NCBI RefSeq assembly: GCF_900112065.1
Contig: NZ_FOKE01000002.1
Coordinates: forward strand, 1-64,000
Length of the DNA stretch: 64,000 bases
Direction: 5' to 3'
DNA from: Cohnella sp. OV330
Lineage (GTDB): Bacteria; Bacillota; Bacilli; Paenibacillales; Paenibacillaceae
Shown one piece after another: positions 63,166 through 64,000 of the stretch. The notes beneath the pieces were generated by a model, which was given only the letters and a program-made list of their open reading frames with translations, was not told the DNA's origin and made no database searches. Both the position numbers and the translations under genes were made by a program. Numbering within the stretch: position 1 is the stretch's first letter; every line of letters starts with the position of its first letter.

Positions 63166-64000
63166 TTATCCCCTTCCGTTTGCTTCCATAACATGGGCGA
63201 ACTTGGGCAGTCCGACCTTGATCCGCGTGCCTGCGCCCGGCTTGGTCGCGATCTCGACGTCGCCGCCGAGCTGAATCGCGCGCTCCCGCATCGTCGACAG
63301 CCCGTACGAGCCTGCCTTGACCTGATCCGCGCTGAAGCCTTCGCCGTCGTCGTCGATCGACAGCAGCACCTGCCTGTCCGTCTCTCCCAGCACGAGCCTG
63401 ACTTCGTCCGCGCCCGAATGCTTCATGACGTTGGCCATCGCCTCCTGAATGATCAGAAAGAGCTGATGCTCCATGGCGGGCGGCAGCGCCGCGGACACGC
63501 GCACGTCGAGCGTTCCCTGCATGCCGTTCTGCCGGCAATAATCCGGGAACCAGCGGTCGAGCGCCTCCGGCAGCGTCCTGCCTTGCAGCTCCAGCGGCCG
63601 CAACTGCGCGATCAAGCCGCGCATCTGGCGCTGCGCGGCCTTGGACATCTCGATGAGCTGCTGCATGACGCGCCCGGCATGCTCCGGATTCTTGTCCACG
63701 AGCGCCGGCAGCGCCGACGCGCTCATGTGGATCGCGAACAGCTGTTGGCTCACCGTATCGTGGAGATCCCGGGCCAGCCGCCTTCGTTCTTCGAGCACCG
63801 CTTCCTCTACGGTGGCCGCCTTGCCCATTACTTCCTTCTCTCCGAGCTGCTGCAGCAGGCGAAGCCGCTCGGCCAGCCCCTGCTGCAGCCGATTGAATTC
63901 GCGGTACGCGCCCGCGAAGGCATCGGCCCGCTCCTCCGGGAGCCTCGCCTCCCAGTTGCCGGCGGCCGACTGCTTGAGCGCCTCCTGAAGTGCATCGATC
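63166..64000 (-). CDS. Sensor histidine kinase, LiaS-like (cut by window edge)
   Basis: The visible 278 residues are the C-terminal part; the frame is open to the right edge, so the N-terminus (membrane and sensing parts) lies outside. A HAMP-like helical segment comes first (ARLPEERADAFAGAYREFNR), then a HisKA_3 phospho-acceptor region (ERRRLARDLHDTVSQQLFAI), then an ATPase domain (IIQEAMANVMKHSGADEV, DDDGEGFSADQVKAGSYGLS, MRERAIQLGGDVEI). The class pairs with NarL-type regulators, as here. An internal ATG at 63828 is not the start. Confidence 0.9.
   Translation of the reverse strand, partial: IDALQEALKQSAAGNWEARLPEERADAFAGAYREFNRLQQGLAERLRLLQQLGEKEVMGKAATVEEAVLEERRRLARDLHDTVSQQLFAIHMSASALPALVDKNPEHAGRVMQQLIEMSKAAQRQMRGLIAQLRPLELQGRTLPEALDRWFPDYCRQNGMQGTLDVRVSAALPPAMEHQLFLIIQEAMANVMKHSGADEVRLVLGETDRQVLLSIDDDGEGFSADQVKAGSYGLSTMRERAIQLGGDVEIATKPGAGTRIKVGLPKFAHVMEANGRG

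Overview
The window comes from a GC-rich, endospore-forming Gram-positive bacterium. It has a gerA-type germinant receptor, spoVR, prkA, an AbrB-like regulator, GlnR/TnrA boxes at glnA, a YesM/YesN pair and a class B sortase. Together with strong AGGAGG-type ribosome binding sites and the high GC content this points to Paenibacillaceae, most like Cohnella or a high-GC Paenibacillus; the species is an inference. No rRNA, tRNA, CRISPR array, prophage or insertion sequence was recognised.

Layout. 0.1-7.1 kb: a sugar-isomerase-like TIM barrel, a lipoprotein phospholipase-D-like nuclease, a germination operon (GerA, GerB, GerC and a 40-residue ORF) and two unassigned small proteins facing away from it. 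7.2-9.1 kb: three exact-period 315-bp tandem repeats full of small hairpins, then a nuclease-like/winged-helix gene with an attenuator-like leader. 9.1-14.9 kb: recQ, helD and a short UvrC-like gene. 15.0-17.8 kb: an ECF sigma factor, its probable anti-sigma partner and spoVR. 17.9-28.8 kb: an alpha-L-fucoside use locus (GH95, Gfo/Idh oxidoreductase, GH29, ABC importer without its own ATPase) facing a YesM/YesN-type two-component pair. 28.9-32.4 kb: nucleoside hydrolase, short-chain dehydrogenase and MATE transporter.

32.5-33.7 kb: a second copy of the nuclease-like/winged-helix gene, again with an attenuator-like leader and again followed by a tandem array of palindromes (93-bp period). The two leaders share an identical 15-base element, GTGAAGCACACGCCG, just upstream of a terminator-like hairpin. 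The repeated layout (promoter, shared element, terminator hairpin, ribosome binding site, nuclease-like gene, palindromic array) is the best candidate here for an undescribed system.

33.7-48.6 kb: prkA, a DUF2161 protein with a Rieske protein, an aminotransferase-like protein lacking its lysine, a 36-residue membrane protein, an AbrB/zinc-ribbon protein, trmL, serC, thpR, a beta-type glnA with two overlapping GlnR/TnrA boxes, a luciferase-like oxidoreductase, and a BTAD response regulator translationally coupled to a large hybrid kinase. 48.6-54.8 kb: a lower-GC surface island with a 1641-residue cell-wall-anchored adhesin and a class B sortase. 54.9-64.0 kb: DAHP synthase, DUF2062 protein, ispH, an OmpR-type two-component system beside an HtrA-like protease, a YugN-like protein, and a LiaSR-like pair whose kinase runs off the right edge.
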